Of a stretch of DNA of 59,330 nucleotides, positions 42,605 through 51,712 are shown in pieces. Source of the stretch: LMUY01 sp964242925 (GTDB lineage: Bacteria > Pseudomonadota > Alphaproteobacteria > Acetobacterales > Acetobacteraceae). The stretch's first letter is position 1, and each line of letters begins with the position of its first letter. The translations under genes were made by a program, and so were the position numbers. A model generated the notes under the pieces. The model saw nothing but the letters and a program-made list of their open reading frames with translations, was not told the origin of the DNA and made no database searches. The stretch covers positions 1 to 59,330 of the forward strand of contig CAXTBW010000015.1 in assembly GCA_964242925.1 (NCBI GenBank), written 5' to 3'.

Positions 42605-43660
42605 ATGAAGCCAAGAATTGCGATCGTCGGCGTCGGGGCGGTGGGCGGCTATGCCGGGGGCCACATGGCGCAGGCCGGCGAGAACGTGGTGTTCATCGAC
42701 TTCTGGCCGGAGAACGTCGAGGTCATGCGCGCGAAAGGGCTGCGCATCTCGCACATCCGCGACGTGCCGGAGTTCACGACGCCGGTGCAGGCGATGCACA
42801 TCACCGACGTGCAGGCGCTGGCCAAGCAGGCGCCGATCGACATCGCGTTCGTCTGCGTCAAGTCCTACGACACGGCCTGGGCGACGACGATGATCGCGCA
42901 ATACCTTTCGCCCGGCGGCTTCGTGGTGTCGTTGCAGAACTGCATGAATGAGGAGACGGTCGCCAAGGTGGTTGGCTGGGGCCGCACCATGGGCGCGATC
43001 GCCAGCTCCATCACGGTGGATTTGTGCGAGGCCGGGCATGTGCGCCGCGCGGCCGGCAAGAGCGGATCCAAGCACACCGTGTTCCGCGTCGGCGAGGTGC
43101 ACGGCCGCACCACAGACCGGGTGCAGCAGGTGCACGGGCTGCTCGCGTTGGCCGATAGCGCCCATGTCACGTCCAACCTTTGGGGCGAGCGGTGGTCCAA
43201 GCTCGTCGCCAACGTCATGGGCAACGGGCTGTCAGCCTGCACCGGGCTGGTCAGCAAGGACGTCATCGCCGACGACGGGCTGCGGCACTTCTCCTCGCGC
43301 CTTGGCAGCGAGGCGATCCGTGTCGGCCAGGCGCTCGGCTACACGCTGGAGGACATCCTCCATATGCCGCCCGAGACGATCGCCCGGGCTGGCGAGGGTG
43401 ATCCCGAGGCCACCCGGTTCGTGGACGAGCACCGCCTGGCCGAGGCCGGAGGGGGCGAGCATCGGCCGTCCATGGGCCAGGACATGATGAAGGGGCGGCG
43501 CACCGAGATCGAGTTCATCAACGGTTTCGTGGCCGACCGAGGCGCCGAGGTCGGCATCCTGACCCCGGCCAACGCGGCGCTGACCGACATCGTCAAGCGC
43601 GTGGAGCGGGGCGACCTGCAGGCCGATAAACGACATATCCTGGATTTGCGGCTGAACTGA
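42605..43660 (+). CDS. Ketopantoate reductase family protein (PanE/ApbA-like)
   Basis: The protein has 351 residues, longer than PanE (about 300). The N-terminal Rossmann motif is IVGVGAVGGYAGGHMAQAG, with VCVKSYDTAWA and LQNCMNEE as further family marks. The C-terminal part has KLVANVMGNGLSACTG and PSMGQDMMKGRRTEIEFINGF. NADPH reduction of ketopantoate is known for PanE; relatives reduce other 2-ketoacids, so the substrate is uncertain. A GGGGAGAG box lies 6 bases before the ATG. The next gene starts on the last base of its stop codon. Confidence 0.88.
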   Translation: MKPRIAIVGVGAVGGYAGGHMAQAGENVVFIDFWPENVEVMRAKGLRISHIRDVPEFTTPVQAMHITDVQALAKQAPIDIAFVCVKSYDTAWATTMIAQYLSPGGFVVSLQNCMNEETVAKVVGWGRTMGAIASSITVDLCEAGHVRRAAGKSGSKHTVFRVGEVHGRTTDRVQQVHGLLALADSAHVTSNLWGERWSKLVANVMGNGLSACTGLVSKDVIADDGLRHFSSRLGSEAIRVGQALGYTLEDILHMPPETIARAGEGDPEATRFVDEHRLAEAGGGEHRPSMGQDMMKGRRTEIEFINGFVADRGAEVGILTPANAALTDIVKRVERGDLQADKRHILDLRLN

Positions 43661-44019
43661 TGAGGACGGGCGTTATGGCGTTGGGTCTGATGGCGACGAT
43701 GGCGGCCGCGCCGTCGCCGCACCGGCTGGTTGTCGTGGTGGGGCGGCCGGGTGATCCACGCGCCGCGCAACAGCACGCGACCTTGGAGCGCGATGCAGCC
43801 GCGCTGCGCGAGCGTGACGTGACGGTGCAGGACCTTACCCCCGAGACTGCGCGGCGCGACCGGCCCGAGTTGGGGGTGGGCCCGCAGGCAACGTTCGAAC
43901 TGCTGCTCGTCGGCAAGGATGGCGGGGTGAAGCTGCGTCGCGACAAGCCGGTCGCCGCGTCCGAACTCACCGCGCTGATCGACACCATGCCGATGCGCCA
44001 GAGCGAGATGAGACGGTAG
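43660..44019 (+). CDS. DUF4174 family exported protein
   Basis: The protein has 119 residues with a short N-terminal hydrophobic leader (MALGLMATMAAA), so it is probably periplasmic or membrane-associated. It matches the DUF4174 pattern: a beta strand (HRLVVVVGRPG) after the leader, then TFELLLVGKDGGVKLRRDKP and LIDTMPMRQSEM. Function unknown. Its ATG shares a base with the stop of the PanE-like gene. Confidence 0.85.
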   Translation: MRTGVMALGLMATMAAAPSPHRLVVVVGRPGDPRAAQQHATLERDAAALRERDVTVQDLTPETARRDRPELGVGPQATFELLLVGKDGGVKLRRDKPVAASELTALIDTMPMRQSEMRR

Positions 44020-44043
44020 GCTCCGGCTTGTCTTGACCGATCC

Positions 44044-44064
44044 GATCAGCCGGGGCAACTGATC
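44044..44064. promoter_or_regulatory. Inverted repeat before oxyR
   Basis: GATCAG and CTGATC arms are separated by 9 bases, 27 bases before the oxyR ATG. The length and position fit a LysR-type binding site for autoregulation. Predicted from symmetry only. Confidence 0.3.
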
Positions 44065-44090
44065 GCTCCAGCCTATGAATTGAAGCCCGG

Positions 44091-44999
44091 ATGACTTTGC
44101 AAGACCTGCGGTACGTCGTCGCGCTCGCTGAACACGGTCACTTCGGCCGCGCGGCCACCGCGTGCAATATCGCCCAATCGACCCTCAGCACGCAGATCAA
44201 GAACCTCGAAACCCAGCTTGGCGTGACGCTGTTCGAGCGCACGACCAAGTCGGTGAGCGTCACGGCAATCGGCGCGGAGATCGCCGGACGCGCGCGGCAG
44301 GTGTTGGCGGACGTGGATGCCATCATGAGCGTCGGGCAACATACCTCCGGGCCTCTGGCCGGCGACTTCAGCCTCGGCGTGATCCCGACGCTCGGGCCAT
44401 ATATGCTGCCTTGGCTGGTGCCGGCGCTGAAGAAAGAATATCCGGCGCTGCGCTTGGTGCTTCGCGAGGATCTGACGGGGCCGCTCCTGGAGAGGCTTGG
44501 TTCTCATCGGCTCGACGCCGCTTTAGTGGCGCTGCCGGTCCCGGATGACCGCCTCGAAACGCTTCCCCTCTTCGATGAGCCGTTCTGGTTCGCCGAGCCG
44601 AAAGGCCGGAAAGCCGTCGCCGCCACGATCATGAACGGCGACGAGTTGCGCGGGCAACCACTGTTGCTGCTGACCGAAGGCAATTGCCTGCGCGACCAAG
44701 CGTTGGCGATCTGCGGCACGGCCGACCGCGAGGCGGAAGGGGATTTCCGCGCGACCAGCCTCGGCACGATCCTGCAGATGGTGGCGACAGGCCTGGGGAA
44801 CACGCTGCTTCCCGCGATGGCATGCGGCGAGGCCCAAGCCCGTTTGGTCTCGACCCGGCCGCTGGAAGCCGGGGTCGGGCGGCGCATTGGCCTGGTATGG
44901 CGCCGCAGCTACCCGAAACCGCGTGACATCCACTTGTTGGCGCAGACACTCGGCGATCACCTGCCGCGGGGCGTACACCGGATCAGCCCGGCGCATTGA
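44091..44999 (+). CDS. oxyR: Hydrogen-peroxide-sensing LysR-type regulator OxyR
   Basis: The protein has 302 residues. The helix-turn-helix DNA-binding part is HFGRAATACNIAQSTLSTQIKNLE at residues 16-39. The redox pair is in EGNCLRDQALAICG, at residues 199 and 208 by codon count, the same numbers as the disulfide-forming cysteines of E. coli OxyR. The effector domain contains LPEMACGEA-like and AxGLGNTLLPAMA segments. It lies directly upstream of katG on the same strand, the common arrangement for OxyR control of catalase-peroxidase. Confidence 0.93.
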   Translation: MTLQDLRYVVALAEHGHFGRAATACNIAQSTLSTQIKNLETQLGVTLFERTTKSVSVTAIGAEIAGRARQVLADVDAIMSVGQHTSGPLAGDFSLGVIPTLGPYMLPWLVPALKKEYPALRLVLREDLTGPLLERLGSHRLDAALVALPVPDDRLETLPLFDEPFWFAEPKGRKAVAATIMNGDELRGQPLLLLTEGNCLRDQALAICGTADREAEGDFRATSLGTILQMVATGLGNTLLPAMACGEAQARLVSTRPLEAGVGRRIGLVWRRSYPKPRDIHLLAQTLGDHLPRGVHRISPAH

Positions 45000-45013
45000 T
45001 CGGTCGGATCAAT
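44995..45013. promoter_or_regulatory. Dyad upstream of katG, possible OxyR site
   Basis: ATTGATC and GATCAAT are perfect 7-base arms around GGTCG; the left arm overlaps the oxyR stop codon. It lies 141 bases before katG. A second short palindrome, GTGCATGCAC, is at 45090-45099. No T-run follows, so it is unlikely to be a terminator. OxyR binding is inference. Confidence 0.35.
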
Positions 45014-45154
45014 CAGTTCACCGTGGATAATCAATTTCCCAAAGGGGCATGCCGGCGCTAGGTTGGTGGGGTCAGCGAGGATAGACTCCGTGCATGCACT
45101 GCTTTCATCGGCAGGCGTCCCGGGCAGAACGAGCCACGTGATAGGAGAGATGAT

Positions 45155-47359
45155 ATGGATGGAATGACGGACAACGCGGCGGCGGGCCAGTGCCCGGTCG
45201 CGCACGGGGGCGCCCCGGCAGCGCGCAACACCTCGCGCAGAGGCAATCGGGATTGGTGGCCGCAGTCGCTGACCCTCAATTCGCTTAGCCAGCATTCGCC
45301 GCGCGCCAATCCGATGGATGACGGGTTCGACTATGCCGAGGCGTTCAAGACCCTCGACCTGAACGCCGTCATCCAGGACCTGCACGCCCTGATGACCGAT
45401 TCGCAGGACTGGTGGCCGGCGGATTTCGGCCATTACGGCGGCTTGTTCATCCGCATGGCTTGGCATAGCGCGGGCACCTACCGCACGACCGACGGCCGCG
45501 GCGGCGCCGGGGGCGGTCAGCAGCGTTTCGCTCCGCTGAACAGCTGGCCTGACAACGCGAACCTTGACAAGGCGCGCCGGCTGCTGTGGCCGATCAAGCA
45601 GAAGTATGGCCTGGCGCTCTCGTGGGCGGACCTGTTCGTCCTCACCGGCAACGTCGCCCTGGAGTCGATGGGCTTCAAGACGTTCGGCTTCGCCGGTGGC
45701 CGCGCCGACACCTGGGAGCCGGAGGAGCTCTACTGGGGTCCCGAGGGCACGTGGCTTGGCGACGAGCGCTACAGCGGCGAGCGTCAGCTGGATTCCAGGC
45801 TCGGCGCCGTGCAGATGGGCTTGATCTACGTCAACCCGGAAGGGCCGAACAGCAAGCCCGATCCGCTCGGCTCGGCGCACGACATCCGCGAGACGTTCGC
45901 GCGCATGGCGATGAACGACGAGGAGACGGTCGCGCTCGTCGCCGGCGGTCACACGTTCGGCAAGACGCACGGCGCGGGCGACCCGTCCTTCGTCGGCGCC
46001 GAGCCGGAAGGCGCCGTGATCGAGGACATGGGCCTCGGCTGGCGCAGCAAGCACGGCACGTCCCACGGGGCGGACGCGATCACCTCCGGGCTCGAGGTCA
46101 TCTGGTCGCAGACGCCGACCCAGTGGAGCAACCACTACTTCGACAACTTGTTCAAGTTCGAGTGGGAGCTGACGAAGAGCCCGGCCGGCGCCTGGCAGTG
46201 GCAGGCCAAGGATGCCGTCGCCGACATTCCGGACGCGCATGATCCGGCTAAGAAGCGCGTGCCGACCATGCTGACGTCGGACTTGGCCCTGCGCGTCGAC
46301 CCGGCCTACGAGAAGATCTCGCGCCGGTTCTACGAGAACCCCGACCAGTTCGCGGACGCGTTCGCCCGCGCCTGGTTCAAGTTGACCCATCGCGACATGG
46401 GTCCGATCCAGCGTTACCTCGGCCCGCTCGTTCCCAAGGAGCGGCTGATCTGGCAGGACCCGATCCCGGCCGTGGATCATCCGCTGATCGAGGAGCAGGA
46501 CATTGAGGCGCTCAAAGGTCAGATCTTCGCCGCCGGGCTTTCCGTGCCGGAGTTGGTGCGGACGGCTTGGGCCTCGGCTGCGACATTCCGGTTCTCCGAC
46601 AAGCGCGGTGGAGCCAATGGCGCGCGCATCCGGTTGGCGCCGCAGAAGGATTGGAAGGTGAACAATCCGGCTGAGTTGGCGACTGTGTTGCAGAAGCTCG
46701 AGTCGGTGCAGACGGCGTTCAACGCTCAGGCGTCCGGCGGCAAGAAGGTTTCGCTTGCCGACCTGATCGTCCTGGGCGGCTGCGCGGCCGTCGAGAAGGC
46801 GGCCAAGGAGGCTGGGAGCGACGTCAAGGTTCCGTTCACCCCCGGCCGCATGGACGCCTCGCAGGAGGAGACCGATGCCGTTTCGTTCGCTCCGCTGGAG
46901 CCGACTGCCGACGGCTTCCGCAACCACTACGAGGGCGCTCAGTTCATGGCGCCTGAAGAGGCGCTGGTCGACAAGGCCGAACTGATGCGGCTGAGCGGTC
47001 CGGAGATGACCGTTCTGGTCGGCGGCCTGCGGGTGTTGGGCGGCAACTCTGGCGGGTCCAAGCACGGCGTGTTCACTCATCGGCCGGGTCAGCTGACGAA
47101 CGACTTCTTCGTCAATCTGATCGACCTGGGAACCGAGTGGCAGCCGACCGACTCCGAGAACGCGTATGTGGGTCGCGATCGCAAGACGAAGGAAGACAAG
47201 TGGACCGGCACGCGGGTCGACCTCATCTTCGGCTCGCACTCCCAGATGCGCGCGCTTGCCGAGGTCTATGCCAGCAAGGGCGCCGAGAAGAAGTTCGTGC
47301 GGGATTTCGTGGCCGCATGGACCAAGGTCATGAACGCCGATCGCTTCGACCTGATGTGA
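45155..47359 (+). CDS. katG: Catalase-peroxidase
   Basis: The protein has 734 residues, normal for KatG, with the two-domain peroxidase fold. Distal residues are Arg100, Trp103 and His104 in RMAWHSAGTYR; the Trp-Tyr-Met crosslink is Trp103, Tyr225 (GLIYVNPEG) and Met251; the proximal His is His266 in GGHTFGKTHGAG. These lie at a constant offset of -4 from the M. tuberculosis numbering. It destroys hydrogen peroxide. AGGAGAG stands 5 bases before the ATG. Control by the adjacent OxyR is likely, and a clear terminator follows. Confidence 0.97.
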   Translation: MDGMTDNAAAGQCPVAHGGAPAARNTSRRGNRDWWPQSLTLNSLSQHSPRANPMDDGFDYAEAFKTLDLNAVIQDLHALMTDSQDWWPADFGHYGGLFIRMAWHSAGTYRTTDGRGGAGGGQQRFAPLNSWPDNANLDKARRLLWPIKQKYGLALSWADLFVLTGNVALESMGFKTFGFAGGRADTWEPEELYWGPEGTWLGDERYSGERQLDSRLGAVQMGLIYVNPEGPNSKPDPLGSAHDIRETFARMAMNDEETVALVAGGHTFGKTHGAGDPSFVGAEPEGAVIEDMGLGWRSKHGTSHGADAITSGLEVIWSQTPTQWSNHYFDNLFKFEWELTKSPAGAWQWQAKDAVADIPDAHDPAKKRVPTMLTSDLALRVDPAYEKISRRFYENPDQFADAFARAWFKLTHRDMGPIQRYLGPLVPKERLIWQDPIPAVDHPLIEEQDIEALKGQIFAAGLSVPELVRTAWASAATFRFSDKRGGANGARIRLAPQKDWKVNNPAELATVLQKLESVQTAFNAQASGGKKVSLADLIVLGGCAAVEKAAKEAGSDVKVPFTPGRMDASQEETDAVSFAPLEPTADGFRNHYEGAQFMAPEEALVDKAELMRLSGPEMTVLVGGLRVLGGNSGGSKHGVFTHRPGQLTNDFFVNLIDLGTEWQPTDSENAYVGRDRKTKEDKWTGTRVDLIFGSHSQMRALAEVYASKGAEKKFVRDFVAAWTKVMNADRFDLM

Positions 47360-47399
47360 GGGTTGGCTACCGCGCTTAGGCCGAGCTTAAGGCGAGTGA

Positions 47400-47433
47400 A
47401 AGGGCGGCATCCTGCGGGTTGCCGCCCTTTTTC
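47400..47433 (+). terminator. Intrinsic terminator after katG
   Basis: AAGGGCGGCA and TGCCGCCCTT form a 10-base stem around a 10-base loop, followed by TTTTTC. It is 40 bases after the katG stop and points plus. Confidence 0.85.
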
Positions 47434-47452
47434 TGTCGCAGTTCCCTAAACC

Positions 47453-47562
47453 TCGTCAAGCCAGGGCTTGACCCTGATATCCACGGCGTCCGGCCACACA
47501 GCGCATCCAGATGGAATCCCGGAACGCCAAGGAGATGCGAAGATCAAGCCGTGGCATGAGAG
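47453..47562. repeat. Intergenic inverted repeat, family A copy 5
   Basis: The left arm CGTCAAGCCAGGGCTTGACC (from 47454) and the right arm GATCAAGCCGTGGCATGAG (to about 47560) resemble the other copies but have diverged. It lies between katG and the paoABC-like operon. Confidence 0.6.
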
Positions 47563-47639
47563 CTTTGGTTTCGTTGTCGCCAACCAGCCGCTTCGAAGAA
47601 GCGCCGGACAGCGGTGGCGCTGCCCGGACGACCTTCGAG

Positions 47640-49850
47640 CTAGGCGGAAACCGGGAGGTGGGCCAGGATTTTGTCGATCGTAATCGGATAGTCGCGGACG
47701 CGGATCCCGGTGGCGTTGTAGACGGCATTGGCGATCGAGGCGCCAGCGCCGCAAATGCCCAACTCGCCAACACCCTTGCTCTTCAGCGGGTTGGTCTTGT
47801 CGTCCAACTCGGGCAGGAAGATCGCGTCCACGTTCGGCACGTCGGCATGCACCGCCACGTGATACTCGGCGAGATCGTGGTTCACGAAATAGCCGAAGCG
47901 GTCGTCCATCACGAGGTCTTCCTCGAGCGCCGCGCCGACGCCGAAGATCATGCCGCCGATCGCCTGGGAGCGACAGGTCTTCTCATTCAGCACGCGCCCG
48001 GCGGTGAACACGCCCAACATGCGCCGCAGCCGCGCCTCCCCGGTATCCATGTTCACGCCCACCTCGGCGAAGTGCGCGCCATAGGATTGCTGCGAGAACT
48101 TCTTGCGCATATCGCCGGGCTTGATCTCGCCATTGGCCTCCATGCCCCCTGCCCCGGCCAGAACCGCAAGGCTCACCGACTTGCCGCCGCCGCTGATGGC
48201 GCCGTCGGCAAAGGAGGCGGACGCCGGATCGATGCCCGCCTTCTGCGCCAGTTGCGCGCGCAGGTTCATGCAGGCGTCGAACAGGGCCGACCCGGCGCTG
48301 CTGGCGCCGAACGAGCCGCCGGACCCTGCGGCGGGCGGATAGTTGGTGTCGCCCATCTCGACGTGAACGCGATCCATCGGCAGGCCCAGCAACTCCGCGG
48401 CGATCTGCGTCATGATCGTGTACGTCCCTGTGCCCGGGTCCGTCATCGCCATGCGCGCGGTGGCCACGCCATTGCTGTCGACGCGCACCGAAGCCTGCGA
48501 CGGCTGCAGCGGGTTCTGCCGGGTGGCCCCGGCAACACCCATGCCGACCAGCCAGCGCCCGTCCCGCGTCATCCCCGGCTTGCCGCGCTTGTCCCAGCCG
48601 AACTTCTCGGCGCCCAAACGCAAACACTCCACCAGGTGGCGGCTGGAGTACGGCACACCGTTTGTCGGATCGACCTTGGCGTCGTTGCGGGTGCGCAGCT
48701 CGATCGGGTCGATGCCGGCCTGCTCCGCCAACTCGTCCATTGCGCTTTCCAGCGCGAGCATGCCCACGGCCTCGCCCGGCGCGCGCATTGCGGAGGAGAC
48801 GGGAATGCTGAGCGGCACCAGGCGATGCCGGGTTTGGCGATTAGCGCCGGCGTAGAGCGTCCGGGTCTGGTTGGCGGCGCCCTCGTAATCCTGCTCGCTC
48901 GGCAGATTGCACGACATCACGTCGTGGCCGATCGCCTGGATGTTGCCATCCTTATCCGCGCCGAGCCGGATGCGCTGGATGGTTTCGGAGCGGTGGGTGG
49001 TGACGCTGAATATCTGCTGCCGGGTCAGCGCGACCTTCACGGGGCGACCGATAGCCCTGGCGCCATGGGCTGCCAGGATGCAGTCCGCATTGACCCAGAG
49101 CTTGGAGCCGAAGCCGCCGCCGATATAGCGGCTGACCATGCGCACGTTCTCTTTCGGCATCTGCAGCGTCTTGGCGATCGCGATCTGGCCCCGGCCCAGC
49201 ATCTGGTTGGAGGTGAACACGGTCAGCTTGTCGCCATCCCAGGTCGCCACCGTCGCGTGCGGCTCCATCATCGCGTGGGACTGCGCGGGAGTCGTGTAAG
49301 TGACGTCGACCTGCACGGGCGCGGCGGCGAAGGCGCCTGCGAAATCGCCTTCCGAGGTGTCGGCCGGGCTTGAACTTTGCTCCGGGGTCCGGGCGGCCCC
49401 GGCATTGCCGCTCATCGAGTAGTTGGCCGGTTCCTCCTGGTATTCGATCCGCACCAGGTAGGACGCGGCGCGGGCATTCTCGAACGTATCGGCGATCACC
49501 AGGGCGATGGGCTGGCCGTAATGCTCCACCTCGTCGGAGTACAGCACGGCGCAGGCCTCCCGATGATTGCCGCGGCCCTGTGGCGGCACGTCGCGCCAGG
49601 TCAGCACCTTCACCACGCCGGGGGCGCGTGCGGCGGCGTCGGTGTCGATCTTGGCCAGGCGGCCCTTGCCGATCGTGGCGGTCACCGCATAGCCGTAAGC
49701 TGCCTGACCGGCGTCGCGCACTTCGTAGGCGTAACGGGCGGTTCCGGTGACTTTCAGCGGGCCGTCGACACGGTCAAGCGGCTTGCCGACGAGTCCGTCA
49801 CGGGTGCTGTCGAGCGCATTGAGACCGACGGGGGCGTTCATCTCGATCAT
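47640..49850 (-). CDS. Xanthine-dehydrogenase-family molybdopterin subunit, PaoC-like
   Basis: The protein has 736 residues, the large subunit of a molybdenum hydroxylase. It opens RVDGPLKVTGTARYAYEV, and has YIGGGFGSKLWVNADCILAA, MRAPGEAVGMLALESAMDELA, MTDPGTGTYTIMTQIAAELL and the catalytic base in KGVGELGICG (Glu696, comparable to Glu692 of E. coli PaoC). The family oxidises aldehydes or N-heterocycles with water as oxygen source. It is the third gene of a minus-strand PaoA-PaoB-PaoC order, separated by 47 bases from the FAD gene. Confidence 0.92.
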   Translation of the reverse strand: MIEMNAPVGLNALDSTRDGLVGKPLDRVDGPLKVTGTARYAYEVRDAGQAAYGYAVTATIGKGRLAKIDTDAAARAPGVVKVLTWRDVPPQGRGNHREACAVLYSDEVEHYGQPIALVIADTFENARAASYLVRIEYQEEPANYSMSGNAGAARTPEQSSSPADTSEGDFAGAFAAAPVQVDVTYTTPAQSHAMMEPHATVATWDGDKLTVFTSNQMLGRGQIAIAKTLQMPKENVRMVSRYIGGGFGSKLWVNADCILAAHGARAIGRPVKVALTRQQIFSVTTHRSETIQRIRLGADKDGNIQAIGHDVMSCNLPSEQDYEGAANQTRTLYAGANRQTRHRLVPLSIPVSSAMRAPGEAVGMLALESAMDELAEQAGIDPIELRTRNDAKVDPTNGVPYSSRHLVECLRLGAEKFGWDKRGKPGMTRDGRWLVGMGVAGATRQNPLQPSQASVRVDSNGVATARMAMTDPGTGTYTIMTQIAAELLGLPMDRVHVEMGDTNYPPAAGSGGSFGASSAGSALFDACMNLRAQLAQKAGIDPASASFADGAISGGGKSVSLAVLAGAGGMEANGEIKPGDMRKKFSQQSYGAHFAEVGVNMDTGEARLRRMLGVFTAGRVLNEKTCRSQAIGGMIFGVGAALEEDLVMDDRFGYFVNHDLAEYHVAVHADVPNVDAIFLPELDDKTNPLKSKGVGELGICGAGASIANAVYNATGIRVRDYPITIDKILAHLPVSA

Positions 49851-49897
49851 ATTGAGTTCCTCAGCAAACCAGTCGAGTTTGCGCGGTGTCTAAACAA

Positions 49898-50881
49898 TCA
49901 GGCCCGGGTCGCTTCGGCCAGCACGGCGCGAAGGGTGCGATGGGCGAGCGGGACCTTGAAGTCGTTGCTGCCAAAGCCGCGGGCGCCGGCGAAGGCGATC
50001 TCGGCCGCGGCGGTGAAGCTGGCGTCCTCGATCGGCGCGCCAACCAGTTTCTGCTCCGCTTCGATCACGCGCCACGGTTTGTGCGCGACCCCGCCGAAGG
50101 CGAGCCGGGCCGAGCGGATGCGCCCTTCCGACGAGTCGATCACCGCGGCCACCGACACGATGGCGAACGCGTAGGACGCGCGGTCGCGCACCTTGCGGTA
50201 GACATGCACCCCCGGCGGCGGCGGCGGCAGCACCACGGCGATGATCAGCTCACCGGGCTTGAGGTTGGTCTCGACCTGCGGCGTCGCGCCAGGCAGCCGA
50301 TGGAACTCCGTCATGGGGATGGAGCGGACGGCGCCCTTGGCGTCCACCGTCTCGACCATCGCGCCGAGCGCCAGCATGGCCACCGCCATGTCCGAGGGAT
50401 GCGTCGCAATGCAGGCGTCGCTAGCGCCCAGGATGGCGTGGATGCGGTTGTATCCGCCAATCGCGGCGCAGCCGGAACCGGGCTCGCGTTTGTTGCACGG
50501 CTTGCTGACGTCATAGAAGTAGTAGCACCGGGTGCGTTGCAGCAGGTTGCCGCCAGTGGTGGCCTTGTTGCGCAACTGCCCCGTCGCGCCGGCCAGCAGG
50601 GCGCGGCTAAGCACGCCGTAACCGGTCCGCACCCGCATGTCGGCTGCGACGTCGGCGTTGGTCGCCAGCGCTCCGATGCGCAGCCCGCCATCCTGCGTGT
50701 CGCTGATCGTCTTGAGGTCCAGACGGGTCACGTCCACGACGTGGCCAGGTGTCGTGACCTGAAGCTTCATCAGGTCCAGCAGATTGGTCCCGCCGGCGAT
50801 GAACGTGCCATCCGGCGCGGCCAGCACGGCCTGCGCGGCGGCTTGCGGGCTGGTGGCCCGCTCGTAGATGAACGGCCTCAT
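49898..50881 (-). CDS. FAD-binding subunit of molybdenum hydroxylase, PaoB-like
   Basis: The protein has 327 residues of the CO-dehydrogenase/xanthine-dehydrogenase FAD fold. The FAD loop is AGGTNLLDLMKLQV near residue 29 and GATGQLRNKATTGGNLLQRTRC. It holds the extra 4Fe-4S site typical of PaoB: RCYYFYDVSKPCNKREPGSG followed by CAAIGG. It passes electrons from the Fe-S and Mo centres to an acceptor. Start ATG 50881 overlaps the 2Fe-2S gene by 4 bases. Confidence 0.92.
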   Translation of the reverse strand: MRPFIYERATSPQAAAQAVLAAPDGTFIAGGTNLLDLMKLQVTTPGHVVDVTRLDLKTISDTQDGGLRIGALATNADVAADMRVRTGYGVLSRALLAGATGQLRNKATTGGNLLQRTRCYYFYDVSKPCNKREPGSGCAAIGGYNRIHAILGASDACIATHPSDMAVAMLALGAMVETVDAKGAVRSIPMTEFHRLPGATPQVETNLKPGELIIAVVLPPPPPGVHVYRKVRDRASYAFAIVSVAAVIDSSEGRIRSARLAFGGVAHKPWRVIEAEQKLVGAPIEDASFTAAAEIAFAGARGFGSNDFKVPLAHRTLRAVLAEATRA

Positions 50882-51528
50882 GCTGCCGTCCCCGCCACAT
50901 CCCGGATTGCGGCCAGGATGTTCGGGTAGGCGGAACATCGACAGATATTGCCGCTCATCCGTTCGCGGATTTCCTCGTCGGTGAGCGCCGGGTGTTGCGT
51001 CAGATCGGCGGTCACCACGCTGGGCGAACCCGCCTTCACCTCGGCGAGCATACCCGTGGCCGAGCAGATCTGGCCCGGCGTGCAATAGCCGCACTGGTAG
51101 CCGTCATGGTGCAGGAAAGCGGCCTGCAGCGGGTGCAGGTTGTCCACTTGCCCGAGCCCTTCGATCGTGGTGATCGCATCGCCGTCATGCATCACGGCCA
51201 GGGTCAGGCAGGAATTGATCCGGTGACCGTTGAGCAGCACGGTGCAGGCGCCGCACTGGCCATGATCGCAGCCCTTCTTGGAGCCGGTCAGGTTCAGGTG
51301 CTCGCGCAGCGTGTCCAGCAGCGTCGTGCGGCTGTCCAATGTCAGGTCATGCGTCTGGCCGTTGATGTTCAAAGTCACCGGCACGGTGTGGACCTGCTCG
51401 GCTGCAACGGGCTGCGTCTGGGCCAGCCCGGTGGAGGCATCGCCGATGGTGGCCAGGGCTGATACGGCGGTCGCGGTCCCCAGCACGGCGCGACGGGTGA
51501 CGGGCTCACCGCCTTCGATCATCTTCAT
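50878..51528 (-). CDS. 2Fe-2S subunit of molybdenum hydroxylase, PaoA-like, Tat-exported
   Basis: The protein has 216 residues. A Tat leader TRRAVLGTATAVSALA (residues 11-26) is followed by the two [2Fe-2S] domains: a plant-type CDHGQCGACTVLLNG and the alpha-helical YQCGYCTPGQICSATG plus SGNICRCSAYPNIL. With the leader, the complex should be exported folded, as in E. coli PaoABC. First gene of the operon; no PaoD-type maturase gene is seen in the window. Confidence 0.92.
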   Translation of the reverse strand: MKMIEGGEPVTRRAVLGTATAVSALATIGDASTGLAQTQPVAAEQVHTVPVTLNINGQTHDLTLDSRTTLLDTLREHLNLTGSKKGCDHGQCGACTVLLNGHRINSCLTLAVMHDGDAITTIEGLGQVDNLHPLQAAFLHHDGYQCGYCTPGQICSATGMLAEVKAGSPSVVTADLTQHPALTDEEIRERMSGNICRCSAYPNILAAIRDVAGTAA

Positions 51529-51712
51529 GGACGCTCCTCGTACGTTCGCGAACCTGCTTGCAATATCACGGTGGGCCCAAGCAGCGACATCACAAGGGCA
51601 TGCTCACACGCCGGCAGACCTCGTCGACCAGTGAACGCCTACGGTGTCGCTGGGGCGCCGTGCCGCGGCTCGCATCATTGCGAACGCCAACCCGGGGCAC
51701 AATCATTGGTGG

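Noticed and set aside
44957..47239. Open frame of 760 codons opposite katG
   Set aside because: Mirror of the katG reading frame, with no recognisable motif.
2970..47562. Repeated sequences as a possible CRISPR array
   Set aside because: Copies are kilobases apart, are inverted rather than direct and have no regular spacers or cas genes.
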